A stretch of DNA of 64,000 nt. Origin: Trichobilharzia szidati. Its lineage: Eukaryota; Platyhelminthes; Trematoda; Strigeidida; Schistosomatidae. The notes beneath the pieces are model-generated. The model ran no database searches, was not told the origin of the DNA, and was given only the letters and a program-made list of their open reading frames with translations. The stretch's first letter is position 1. Each line of letters starts with the position of its first letter. This document shows, in pieces, positions 37,031 to 46,194 of the stretch. The stretch spans positions 4,313,204-4,377,203 of the forward strand of contig OX235273.1 of assembly GCA_944472155.2 (NCBI GenBank). The letters run 5' to 3'. The position numbers and the translations under genes are program-made.

Positions 37031-37067
37031 AACAATTGATTTTGTTGGTGAGAAAACCCTTGCGTGA

Positions 37068-37302
37068 TCACTCGTAAGAATTCGTTAAAAGGTTTATCAG
37101 GAAGTATACTAAGAATGGGAGCAGTGCTGTAAATGATGGAAAAACTATGAGTCTCAGGGAATTCAGAGCCTCGGTAGTGCAGATATATGGAGGAGGAATA
37201 TTACAAGCTCCGTGTAACATTCCTAATAAGGCTGGATTTGTAGTGGTATTCAAAACATATTGGCTGAAGGACACGATAGATTCATTTGGGAAAAATAATA
37301 TC
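37068..37302. other. Short unassigned stretch between SINE-A copies
   Basis: The - strand has an open frame of 78 codons with no recognised similarity. No gene supported. Confidence 0.35.
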
Positions 37303-37313
37303 ATCTAGGAAAT

Positions 37314-37683
37314 CGGTCAGAGAACCACTGGAAGAGCTGCAGGGAGTAATGGACAGCTGGTTGCTTTATCCCAGTTTTGGACTCTTCATCAGTAATTACC
37401 TACCGCTACGGTTTGAATCCAGGATTTTCTGATTACGATGCGATTTCGTAGACCATTAGGCCAGTGAGACCTTATCTGATGACCACTGAATAAATTCCAA
37501 CTTCTTCCAATTCACAACATAGAACGATCACTAGCCAATATCTTCAGATGAAGAGTACCAAACTGGGACGAAACAGCTGTCCAGTACCTTCTGAAGATTT
37601 TCCACTGGTTCTTTTATTGATGTCAGCTCATGATGAAGTCTGGTAACCAATCAATCAAGTCACTACAAACCAATACTTGAATA
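37314..37683. mobile_element. SINE-A, fold-back copy with 11-bp target duplication
   Basis: Flanked by ATCTAGGAAAT (37303-37313 and 37684-37694). The left part is a - strand arm with an altered hammerhead (GGACAGCTGGTTGCTTTATC). The right part is a + strand arm with ATGAAGAGT and GGGACGAAACAGCTGTCCAG. It ends in ACAAACCAATACTTG, the complement of the element's usual start. The tRNA-like head is eroded (GGTTTGAATCCAGGATTTTC on the - strand). Confidence 0.7.
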
Positions 37684-37694
37684 ATCTAGGAAAT

Positions 37695-38074
37695 ATCATT
37701 TAATGGCTGTGAGGCCACTTGTGGATCGTGTTCAGTCAGATTACCCGAACATTGCTATTTAGCTAGATCTAGGATGATGGAACCCACTAGGTTAAGTTAT
37801 CTGAAAAATGACTGAATTTCGATGTTTATCCAACTGCATGTAATCGCATAATAGAATGAGACAGAACAAAAGTACTAAGAAGTAATATAGTTAGATGGAG
37901 AGAGGAGTTAATCATCGAATCTTTGTTCATCCAATGAACACCAGATATGTGCAGTCGAAATGATGCAACATCTATCCCTAATATATAGCACATTGTATTT
38001 AAATAACAGGAAAGAGTAAAGCTTGACAAAGGAAGTTAGGAAGTCGTGTGAATACACTGATACGATTTTTTTAA
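37695..38074. other. No gene recognised
   Basis: Two overlapping - strand frames of 63-67 codons show no family features. Confidence 0.4.
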
Positions 38075-38250
38075 TTCCTTCACGTTTCCAGTGGAACATA
38101 AGTCTTCAAGCTTCAGCCATTAAGTTTCAGCACCAGTGATGTTTTTGTGTGGAATTGGGTTACTCGACTCACGTTCATCCTTCCCTCTTTACCAGTCTTA
38201 CTACTAGCTAAGTGAGGTTAAAATATGCGTCGGTTGAGCACTGATTATAT
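38075..38250 (-). mobile_element. SINE-G fragment
   Basis: The - strand matches the SINE-G body and 3' end (complement of CACGTTTCCAGTGGAACATA) and a truncated head near ATGCGTCGGTTGAG. Confidence 0.55.
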
Positions 38251-38360
38251 CAAGCAATACTCACAGGACACTTGCAGACTGTTAGTAGTCATTTAATAGT
38301 ATTTTCCCCTTATGTTCCGAATGGAACATCATACACCTTCAAAAAACACATATCAACTTT

Positions 38361-38679
38361 CAAATGTTGGTTTGCAAGGATTTGATTGGTTACGGGATTT
38401 TCATCATGAGGTGACATTAGTTAGAGAACCATTGGAAAGATATTGGCCAGGGGTCGCGCTATGTCGTGAATTGGCAGAAGTTAGAATTCATGGGGCATTG
38501 GATCGGGTCCCAGTGGCTTAGTGGTATAAGACCTCGCTTTGTAAACCAGAAGGTCCTGGGTTCGAATCCCGGCGAGTGTACTGCTGAAGAGTCCCAAACT
38601 AGGACGAAACAGCTGTCCAGTACTCTCAGGTTTTCCAGTGGTTCTCTAACTAATGTCAGCTCACAATGAAAATCCTGTA
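38361..38679 (+). mobile_element. SINE-A with 13-bp target duplication and intact hammerhead
   Basis: The duplication ACATATCAACTTT flanks it (38348-38360 and 38680-38692). It starts with CAAATGTTGGTTTGCAAGGA. The left arm is internally shortened, losing its hammerhead. Then come TGTCGTGAATTGGCAGAAGT, a tRNA-like head (A box TGGCTTAGTGGT, B box GGGTTCGAATCCC), the intact hammerhead (38574-38627) and the right arm to CCTGTAA. The head resembles tRNA-Thr in the CTTTGTAAACC anticodon-arm region; that parentage is inference. Confidence 0.8.
38574..38627 (+). ncRNA. Hammerhead ribozyme, type I, structurally intact (in SINE-A)
   Basis: All invariant core positions are present. CTGAAGA (38584-38590) supplies C3 U4 G5 A6 N7 G8 A9. 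Stem II is GTCC/GGAC (38591-38594 with 38602-38605). GAAA is at 38606-38609. Stem III is the loopless palindrome ACAGCTGT (38609-38616), with C17 at 38617, so predicted cleavage falls after 38617 in a GUC triplet. Stem I pairs GTACTG (38578-38583) with CAGTAC (38618-38623), then one mismatch and three further pairs. A stem III this short usually self-cleaves best as a dimer, as known for retroelement hammerheads. It lies just after a tRNA-like pol III head. Activity is inferred from structure only. Confidence 0.75.
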
Positions 38680-39366
38680 ACATATCAACTTTGTCCTATT
38701 TTCGGTCATCCTCTTCAGCTAGGCCCACGACTTCCCAAAATTTCTCACCTCTTCCTCACAGAATCTCATAGGATGACCCACTGGTCGCTTTCCATCGGGA
38801 TTAAACTTGAGGGCCCAGTGCTTGATGTCATTCAACTGTCTCCTCAATGTATGCCCGACCAATCCATCTCCATTTTCTCTTACACATTTGTTGAGCGATC
38901 GACTCTGGCTTGTTAGTTTGTTCCCAGCCAGCCAGTTTCTTTTTAGTAATTCTTTCTGGCCATTTGATCTTCATTATGGAGCCACTGAAGGTGGCAGCTG
39001 TTGGTGAAAGTCTGAAACCCTCTGGAAATCCTTACCGTAACGTGCTGGCCAAGTTTCTGACCCAAATAGAAGGACTAACTTGACATTGGTGTTGAAAATT
39101 CGAATCTTGTTCCTTATTTTGAGTGCAGAAAATTTCCAAATTGGTTTCAGGTTGATGAAGGGTTATCTCCTCTTTCCGATCCTTACTGGCTTTTGACATC
39201 TTTAACCCTTCCGCCTGTCGTTGAAACTATGCTGGCTGCCTAGATAAGTGAAAGAGTTAACCTCTGTTAAATCTCTCCCATTGATAGTGATTGGTGCTGT
39301 TGGTTGTTGTTGCTGTTGGTTTGTCGGTTGGTTATCTTCACCACCTCCATCTTCTCTACGTTTATC

Positions 39367-39470
39367 CGGAACGTTCCAGTGACTCAATGGTATACGAGCT
39401 TGCCTCGTAACCGAAAGGTCTTGGGTTCGAACCCCAGTGGGTCCATAATCCCGATAATTCCCATTCAAGG
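39367..39470 (+). mobile_element. SINE-A tRNA-like head fragment
   Basis: TGACTCAATGGTATACGAGC to the B box GGGTTCGAACCCC, joined directly to the truncated 5' end of the RTE-1 fragment. The hammerhead part is absent. Confidence 0.55.
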
Positions 39471-39599
39471 TCAGAAATCATTATTTGTTTAAATTACTTG
39501 CTATTTCCCGTCGATTGGTTCTTATTGAATCAGAATGCTCGATCTGTGATGATGTACCGCCTCCTATTGTAGATGGTACTAAGAATTCTGAAGGTTAAT

Positions 39600-40325
39600 A
39601 CGCTTGTATTTGATTGATGCTGGTTAGCTGTCAGTCGGTTTTCGACACAGAACTTTGCACATATGTGCGCCAGTTCAAATCACCACAATCCCTCCTTGTA
39701 GCACACAAAGCAAGAGAAGAAAGTAGGAGAAATGCATACTAGATACAGCAAACAGAGGTGTGAGATAAAGGAATAGTAATAACGAAGAACAAAACAGTTT
39801 TATTGGAAATCATAAGTCACAAGGAGTGGATGCATCTGCGCCACCCATTGAGAACGATTTTGAGTCATGTCACCAATTGTTTCCAAACATTGGTTTTTAC
39901 CATCCCGAGGACCCCAACCAGTCAGGAAGTCTACATCTTCCTACGTTGCTTAGACTAACTGTTGTGGATTTCATTGACTGGCGCCATGTTTTGGTTTGAC
40001 CATCACTAGCTCTTTTCCAGCCTGACCTTATGTCAGCTAACATTGCCCGTTGAGGAAGGCGATGACTAGGCATACGTAACACATGTCCTAACCATCTCAG
40101 TCGATGTAATTTCACAGTCTCGTCAACTGATTTCCCCTCCTTACCCAGCACTCGATGCCTAACCTCAATATTGCTCACCTTATTATACCACTTCACGCGG
40201 GAGATAGAACGCAGACACCTATGATCGAAGACAGCCAATCTTTTCATGTCTTCTGCTCTCAATGGCCAGGTCTCACAGCCATAAAGGAGGACGGAGCGGA
40301 CTGTTGAGCTGCACAGCTGGTTAGC
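39600..40325 (-). mobile_element. RTE-2, 3' end, C-terminal frame open
   Basis: 3' UTR about 39610-39850, then a 146-codon - strand frame: CSSTVRSVLLYGCETWPLR, FDHRCLRSISRVKWYN, VSNIEVRHRVLGKEGKSVDE, LHRLRWLGHVLRMPSHRLPQ and RAMLADIRSGWKRASDGQTK. Clean over this stretch, so younger than the 28-kb copy. 5'-truncated at 40320. Confidence 0.8.
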
Positions 40326-40539
40326 TGTGAAATTCATGGTGTGCTAAAAAGGATTAGTGCCGGGTTCTAGTCCTGAGGATTCAGATACATTGCGTTGATG
40401 ATAAATAGGTTGAGTTAAGAATGCTATAAAATAAAATAATTTGTCGATAGTAGAATACCTCGATTTCCCTGCCTGATCAGCAGTTGATGTTCCAGTAAGT
40501 TCGTGTTATTTATATCTACCTTATCCAGATATATATATT
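40326..40539. other. Junction of retroelement fragments; no gene
   Basis: 40320-40440 includes GGTTAGCTGTGAAATTCATG and GCCGGGTTCTAGTCC, a weak tRNA-like motif. Nothing else is supported. Confidence 0.35.
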
Positions 40540-40835
40540 GTGGCGAGTGCTACTGATAAGATTTATCAGTAGTATATAAAGAGACATTCATCGGTATAAA
40601 AGCACCAAATAGCAGGGCGAAAGATTAGAAGTCAGAGAAGACAAATGACAAAGCATTGTGGAAATACACGGGAGACGTGAAAAAAACACAAAAAACACAG
40701 TGTGAAGGCCAGAAGTACCACAGCATAAAAGATTTGTGCAAATGATGCTTTGAATATAAGGTATACATAATTTGACTATACACGTTACGCCAGTGTGATC
40801 CTTGCTTCGGTTCCTAATTGTCACATCGCTTAATC
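40540..40835 (-). repeat. Unclassified repeat with perfect terminal hairpin (copy 2)
   Basis: Inverted relative to 26885-27190. The hairpin CTACTGATAA/TTATCAGTAG around GAT (40550-40572) is perfect here. About 300 bp; the frames of the two copies disagree. Confidence 0.6.
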
Positions 40836-41174
40836 TCTCTGCTTAACCAGTAGGAAGCCCGGTAACTTGGGAAGATTGGAGGTGAGGCTAGCAAGTCTAT
40901 GGCGTTAAAATATCACCCTTTGTTCCATTTGGAACGCGAAAGACTAATTAATAATAATAATAGTGGCAGTACATTGAATAATATACCACTTCACTTGTTT
41001 AGCAAGGAAAATGAAGAGAGCGAGGATTTAAGTGAATGTATAAGACACGCAAACATGCACACACCTGTTTATTCAATTCATCGTCATCGCTTGCATCATC
41101 CTCTCTCTCTCTCTCAATTCTACTGTACCTCTTTCTTCCTCTGTTTTCTTCTCTTTTTTGTTTCTTTTCGTCAG
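40836..41174 (+). other. SINE-G 3' remnant, then sfrp intron end with strong polypyrimidine tract
   Basis: 40850-40960 resembles the SINE-G body tail (GAGGTGAGGCTAGCAAGTCT, TTTGTTCCATTTGGAACGCG, AATAATAATAAT). 41099-41174 is a CT-rich tract leading to the sfrp acceptor. The open frames across this region are not conserved sequence. Confidence 0.5.
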
Positions 41175-41249
41175 CTGTAACATGTGTTCCGTGTGAACAG
41201 GCAATAACACTGGAAAATATTGCAAGCTCTTATTGTATGGCTGATGTGG
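41175..41249 (+). CDS. sfrp: sfrp exon: start of netrin-like (NTR) domain, secreted frizzled-related protein
   Basis: A 75-nt internal exon (25 codons). A long pyrimidine tract ends in CAG at 41172-41174, and a strong donor GTGAGTAA starts at 41250. Both ends are phase 1, so one codon is shared with an upstream exon. The peptide reads VTCVPCEQAITLENIASSYC then MADV. Its CxxC followed by a third Cys about 14 residues later is how the NTR domain of SFRP1/2/5-type proteins begins. SFRPs are secreted proteins that bind Wnt or Frizzled outside the cell and modulate signalling. The frizzled cysteine-rich domain and signal peptide should precede this exon; I found no CRD-like reading frame before it in the window. 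Cysteine pattern and splice sites are seen; the family assignment rests on the combined three-exon product. Netrin or another NTR protein is the alternative but fits less well. Confidence 0.78.
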
Positions 41250-41505
41250 GTGAGTAATAGTCACAAAAGTTGCCTTCTTTCTATTATTATCATTATTGTC
41301 ATTATTATTATTATTATGTATTAGGGGTGAATTAAAATTCAAGTGGAATTTTAAATTAAATTAAATCAGTCTGTAATAAATTCGTTGTAAACCTGTGTTG
41401 CACAACTTACCAGATGTACATTATATAATAAAGGTGTTCTTTTTGTATTTCCCAATGAATGAATAAATGAAAAACAAAACGATATTGCTGTTTTTACTGA
41501 CACCA

Positions 41506-42025
41506 CTCAGCATCAAAAATAAGATCTGGATTTTCAACTCCAATGTGAAGTCAGTCAGTGCTACTCACTATACGGATCAGAGACTTGCAATGCGCGTCAT
41601 AAAGAGCATCTCAAACAAACTACAGACATTCATTAACAGTTGTCTTCACTCAATACTACTCAAGATCAGATGGCCGGCTAGAAAAGATCAGCAACAGGGA
41701 GGGATCTCTGGAAGCGAACCAACTTAGCAGGAACCGATTGTGAAACAAATAGGCAGGAAGAAATGGAGATGGATTGGCCATACTCTGAGGAAACAATGCA
41801 TCAAGTGACATCACTAAACAAGCCATTGCTCGAGTGGAACTTGAAAGGGAAGCGGCGAGTTTGTCGTCATTACTAGGGTGACATGGAGCAGGAGGTGATG
41901 TGAAGAGGGGATGAAAACGTGTGAGCAGACTTGGAGCCAGGTGAAGACTCTAGCAGAGAACCGAACGCAATGGAGACGCACGGCTGAAGTCCTATGTTCC
42001 TCTAGGAATTGAAGGAAACAATAAT
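41506..42025 (+). mobile_element. RTE-1 3' end inserted in the PLE terminal repeat
   Basis: Contains [52 protein letters not shown], and the terminal WNLKGKRRVCRH to CSSRN region. Ends CCTCTAGGAATTGAAGGAAA at about 42020. It interrupts the inverted PLE end beside the hammerhead position. Confidence 0.75.
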
Positions 42026-42109
42026 CGCTATTTAATGCTGCTGCTAATAGCTTTATCAAAGTATTATCACTACAACCACTGCAAAGGGATACTCAATATT
42101 TTGTAAAAG

Positions 42110-42560
42110 ATTCATATGATTTCAGATAGCTGCTACCTTGACGTGGTTGTGGTCGAGCTTACACATCGCAATGACCCAACAAGGTACACCGGCTGGAACC
42201 AATGCTCCTGCAGGTCCTACCATGCCAGGAAGATTGTTAGGATAGCGATTAGACTAAAAGCAGTTACCGGCATAGTGTAAGAATCTTACAGTGAGGTGTT
42301 ACCCTCAGATGACCAGCATGCCAGCTATGCTGTCTGTCCACTCTAGAGAGAGGGGGTTAGAAAAGATCAACCCCAGAAATTGTACATCCCCTCCGGTGGT
42401 CCGTAACCGGGGTAAGTTTACTAATACGGAACTAAATTAAGAAACCAGCTCATACAGGCCGTGTGTGACCGGCCTCATGCAGTTGTCCCCTTGGCTGTGT
42501 GGTGACGCAACACTAAGCCTATGATTTAAGATCCCAAATAAAACACCAAGAATTTGATTA
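42110..42560 (+). mobile_element. Retroelement leader-like segment, family unknown
   Basis: GC-richer than its surroundings, beginning GATAGCTGCTACCTTGACGT and including ACCAATGCTCCTGCAGGTCC and GTACATCCCCTCCGGTGGTC. No long frame. It sits between the PLE left end and PLE reverse-transcriptase sequence. It could be a 5' UTR piece of an RTE-like element or the PLE's own leader. Confidence 0.35.
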
Positions 42561-43880
42561 GGAAGACATTATGGTAAGCTATGATAAAATTAACTCATTA
42601 TATACGAGTATCCCCACTACCAAAAGTCTTGATATCATTTTCAGTCTACTAGAATCAGATACAACACTATCAAAAAGATGTCCACTGGGTACCGGTGAAA
42701 TAATTAGGAGGTTGAAATTCTGTCTAGAAAGGGAATTTATATGAACAGACAAATGATGTTGCTATGGGTTCACCAGTTTCCCCAATAGTCACTGATCTTT
42801 TAATGAATAGATTCGAAGATAACATCTTTTCAAGTATACTCACTCCTAAAATATGGCTAAGATATGTAGATAATACTTTTGTAGTGCTAAAACGAGATCT
42901 ACACAGTTCATTCTTGAAGAAACTAAACAATCTATCTCCTAGAATCCAGTTTACTTCGGAAGCAGAATCAGACGTCCGTGAATTGCCATTTCTAGACTAG
43001 TTAAGAGGAGGGAAAATGGACATTTTAGTATATCTATATTCAGGAAGAAAACCCACTCAAATAAATATTTAGACTTCAAATCATCACACCCCATCAGCGC
43101 AAAGGTATCAGCTGTTTCAAGTCTTCTTAGACGAGCACACTCTCTGATAACGGATGAGAAAGAAAAAGAAGAAATATCAAACATTACTGAGACTCTCAAG
43201 TAAAATAACTACCCAAAGAACTTCATCAACAAAATCAACACTGACATTAAGTATGGTCGAAAACGTATTCCGAAAAAAATGGACCTCAACAATTGTCATT
43301 CCATATAGAGCGGAGACGTAAGACGATATCAGAAGAGTACTCGATAAGGTCGACATCAGACTTTACCTCAAAACAACAGACACACCGTGAAGCAACGAAA
43401 TTAGAAGAAATGAACACCGTAGAGCCAACTCTGTGCCGCCACCGAGAAATCCAATTGAACTAGAAAAGCTTGAAAAATCATCAGTCATAGAATCAGGCCA
43501 CAAAATTGATTTTGACAATATTGAAATAATCCAGAAAAAGCATTTCAGAAATTACAAAGGACGTCTAATATCAGAAGCACTTCATATCAAACGGAATCCA
43601 AATTGTCTGAATAGGAATGATGGACTAAAACAGAATCTGACCTGGTTACAATACCACCCCGCATCCTCCATGAAATGACAAAATCAACACGAATATGATA
43701 AGCAATTTCATTATGTAAACACACGCTACTTTTATAATTTTATACACTTATCAAATCCAACAATCCACACCAGGTTTTGTCATTTTTACCAACGCAAAAA
43801 TGACCCCATGCTGATGAACGATGATTAAGTTGTTATATATAAGCTGAGACTTTGTAAATTCTGGTTTAACAATGATACAT

Positions 43881-43925
43881 TGATAAAGCTATATGTGGCA
43901 TTAAAGAGCGAAACGTCAGTAGAAA
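43881..43925 (+). ncRNA. Degenerate PLE-type hammerhead at element end
   Basis: TTGATAA followed by a GCT/AGC stem II and GAAACGTC (43910-43917). GAAACGTC with a loopless two-pair stem III is the hallmark of hammerheads in the terminal repeats of Penelope-like elements. C3 and G8 are altered (T and A), so this copy is probably inactive. Confidence 0.45.
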
Positions 43926-44574
43926 CAACAATATCGTTTTGTTTTTAATTCATTGGGAAATACAAAAACATCTTTATTACGATGAATATCATATACCCAA
44001 TGCCCAAATTTTTCCAAACTGCTAAAAGTGAACTTGGTTTGGACATATATACTAGTCTTATGATACAAGCACCTAACGTACAACAACAGACGCCAGTGAA
44101 CACCAGCAAACGGAATCTAATGGAAGTCATCTCTCTCGCTTACCTGACTGCTCAGCGCAGATGGGGATGTCAACGTCAGCTAGAGTCGAATAAGTAAGGC
44201 ATTCATTCGTTTCTCTAAAAATCAGCGTGGAGATCTGCGGCGATCAGTATTAAGAGCAAGATTGAGGTCCAATGTCCACTCAGTGCTCCTAGGTGGTTCA
44301 GACAGGTGGTGTACACGTCAAGAAAAGCATTTCCAACAGACTAGTGTAGATTTTCCGCTGCATATTGAAGAACAAATGACCGACTGGCCAGAAAGTGTAA
44401 GCAACAAAGAACTCTGACAGTTTAGAGAACTAAACAGGGAACTACTAACGGATAAATATGCAAACGAAAATGTAAATGAATTGGACTCACGCTCAGGACA
44501 CTTTCATATTAAATTATTGATCAATATACATATCCATACTATTGATTATTCTTATTGATTTTCTCTTTTTTCAG

Positions 44575-45188
44575 TTCTCAAGGCATCTATTAAAGACATG
44601 GTATTACAACCAAATCAAGCCTCAATTATACTCAATCTTACACCAAGAACTTTAGCCCTAAAATTGATTCGTAATGATGGTACCCAGTTGAGTAGTATTG
44701 ATCAATATCGTAGAAAAAGAAACAGTCGACGAAGACGTTATAACAATAATAACAACAATAACAATAATGATGATAATGGTGATGATAATATTAATAACAA
44801 TCGATACTATTATCATCATCATATGCGAGTGGCTAGAGATTTAAAGTTACCCACTCATCGAAGATCATCCATCCAAGATCGATATCAATCGAAATATCTG
44901 ATGAAGTCAAAGTCAATCAATTCAATGAATGAAGAAAGTGAATGGAGACAACAACAACAACAAGATAATGGTGGTAAATCAAGAGAGAAAAGACGTCGAA
45001 GGCCGAGGAATTCACGTCTTCATGACTTAGACGGTATAACAGAATTAGTTCTAGGCTGTTCATCGTGTAATCCATTGTTGCCATATACTAGTGGACGTAT
45101 GGCACATTCATTGCCAAATCAAAAATGGCTTGTAATGGGTAGACGGATTCAAGATTCAGCTACGAAAAAGTTTACGAATCAATTACAG
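44575..45188 (+). CDS. sfrp: sfrp exon: NTR domain core with large low-complexity insertion
   Basis: A 614-nt exon. The acceptor TTTTTTCAG ends at 44574 and the donor CAG/GTGAGTGAG cuts after 45188. It enters in phase 1, completing GTT from the previous exon, and leaves in phase 0. The first residues (VLKASIKDMVLQ) follow MADV and match the beta strand after the third NTR cysteine. The frame then runs through a long insertion: Arg-rich, poly-Asn/Asp (AAT/AAC codons, about 44735-44800), His, Gln and again Arg-rich. It then returns to NTR sequence with ELVLGCSSCNPLLP (Cys codons 45057 and 45066) and NQKWLVMGRRI, which resembles the conserved 'hydrophobic-IMGRKV' strand of SFRP1/5. Usual SFRP NTR domains have only a short basic loop where the insertion sits. 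The ATG at 44598 is internal, not a start. Confidence 0.8.
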
Positions 45189-45269
45189 GTGAGTGAGTTA
45201 CTAAAAATGTAGTAGAGTTATATTGTTCTTAGAAGAACAAAAAGATTGAGCGGCCTAATATTTTCTATA

Positions 45270-45460
45270 ATTTGGTTTGTAAGGGTTTGTTATGTTTTTA
45301 CGAGTTGATCACGGACTGATATCAGTTAGAGAACCGTTGAAAACCAGGGAGTACTGGACAGCTTCTGTTTCATCCTAGTTTGGGAATCATCGGCAGTACG
45401 CACCCACTGGGTTTTGAACCCAGGACCTTCCGGTTACAACGTAAGCTCGTTTACGTATTT
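45270..45460 (-). mobile_element. SINE-A fragment
   Basis: The start-type sequence TTGGTTTGTAAGGGTTTG, AGAGAACCGTTGAAAACC and AGTACTGGACAGCTTCTG, then TTTGGGAATCATCGGCAGTA, with B-box-like GGTTTTGAACCCAGG. The hammerhead core is eroded. Confidence 0.6.
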
Positions 45461-45509
45461 TCTGTGTATTAAGATCCTCAGCTGTGGTTCTGCTATGTAA
45501 ATCTATCCA

Positions 45510-45870
45510 TCTATCGATCCGCTGAAAACCACAGAGTACTGGAGAGCTGCTTCGTCCTGGTTTGGGACCCATCAGCATCAAAGACCCACGAAAGTTTAAA
45601 TCCAGGTTCACCTTGTCCATCCTGTCGCGACTGAGGACAAATACTCGCTTCCATTGACATTGGATGGTGGCCACGCTAAATTCACGTATTGGTAGAAGTA
45701 GGATTTCATGAGCAGTGGCTGAATGTTCTACAAGCTTGCCTTGTAACTGGAAGGTCCTGAGTCCAAACCCCGGTGGCACGTATTGCTGACGGGTCCCAAA
45801 CGAAGTCGAAAAAGGTGTGTAGTACCTTGTGGTAATTTTCAGTGGTTCTCTAACTGATTATAAATTATTA
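45510..45870. mobile_element. SINE-A fold-back remnant
   Basis: A - strand arm at 45510-45600 (core CTGATGG, A9 lost) and a + strand head plus arm at 45665-45870 (CACGTATTGGTAGAAGTAGG, TGCCTTGTAACTGGAAGG, core CTGACGG). The order is the same as in the complete copy at 36.5 kb. Confidence 0.6.
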
Positions 45871-46190
45871 AAGGCCTAGAGGGAGGGGAAATTGTCAATG
45901 TTTTACATTCATGTGATGATGGACAAAGTAATAGAAATGGTTGTTCGAATTTCTTCTGAACACACAGGTCTGGCTTCTTCAAGTGACTTCCGATGAATTT
46001 AGGGGGATTAAGAAGATGAACTCGTAAAGAAAAATTAATATCAGTCATAATACGATAAGTGCTTTAAATTCTGTATTAATACCAACTTTACGCTCAGTAT
46101 CTGCAAGAGAGCAATCAGACTGGTAGATAAACATAGAGGAGGTGAAATTAGGAAAGTAGTTTATGCCTATTTTTCGAACACAAAACTGGG
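45850..46190 (-). mobile_element. PLE C-terminal fragment
   Basis: The - strand 46048-45839 reads TDINFSLRVHLLNPPKFIG, then LKKPDLCVQKKFEQPFLLL, the PLE endonuclease-tail signature. 46085-46190 continues with eroded upstream sequence. Confidence 0.65.
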
Positions 46191-46194
46191 GTAT

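Larger units (their letters stand above)
38300..39365 (-). mobile_element. RTE-1 3' part, interrupted by a SINE-A
   Basis: The 3' terminus (CTTATGTTCCGAATGGAACA) lies at 38312-38331. The body resumes after the SINE-A at 38693 and runs to the QQQQPTAPITINGRDLTEVN and SFTYLGSQHSF thumb region near 39230-39320. The reading frame is broken throughout. Confidence 0.72.
41395..43985 (+). mobile_element. Penelope-like element with inverted end, nested RTE-1 and damaged YVDD motif
   Basis: The left end (41430-41505 and 42026-42070) is an inverted copy of the right end (43880-43980), shared segments being CAATATCGTTTTGTTTTT and ATTGGGAAATACAAAAA. The coding part about 42560-43675 shows SYDKINSLYTSIPTTKSLD-like motif A, GVAMGSPVSPIVTDLLMNRF-like motif B, WLRYVDNTFVVL (motif C; second Asp changed to Asn), VRELPFLD, NNYPKNFINK-like, then IESGHKIDFDNIEI and ISEALHIKRNPNCLNRNDGL of the endonuclease tail. 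The GIY-YIG catalytic stretch is deleted near 43330-43400. At least three frame breaks. Confidence 0.78.
41250..44574 (+). other. sfrp intron (3.3 kb)
   Basis: GT...AG intron between two NTR-domain exons. It is almost wholly filled by a PLE, an RTE-1 fragment and a GC-richer retroelement-leader-like stretch (separate entries). About 44060-44570 is unassigned; it includes degenerate sequence resembling RTE-1 3' coding (44170-44500). Confidence 0.75.

Noticed and set aside
1..41174. Frizzled CRD exon of sfrp within the window
   Set aside because: No frame with the ten-cysteine spacing was seen. Small split exons could have been missed, so this is absence of evidence only.
40899..41257. Overlapping frames before and over the first sfrp exon
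   Set aside because: Low-complexity and pyrimidine-tract translation. Only the 25 codons after the acceptor show conserved sequence.
44598..45212. 204-aa single-exon protein
   Set aside because: Donor GTGAGT at 45189 and acceptor at 44574 with conserved NTR sequence on both sides show it is an internal exon; the last residues of the open frame are intronic.
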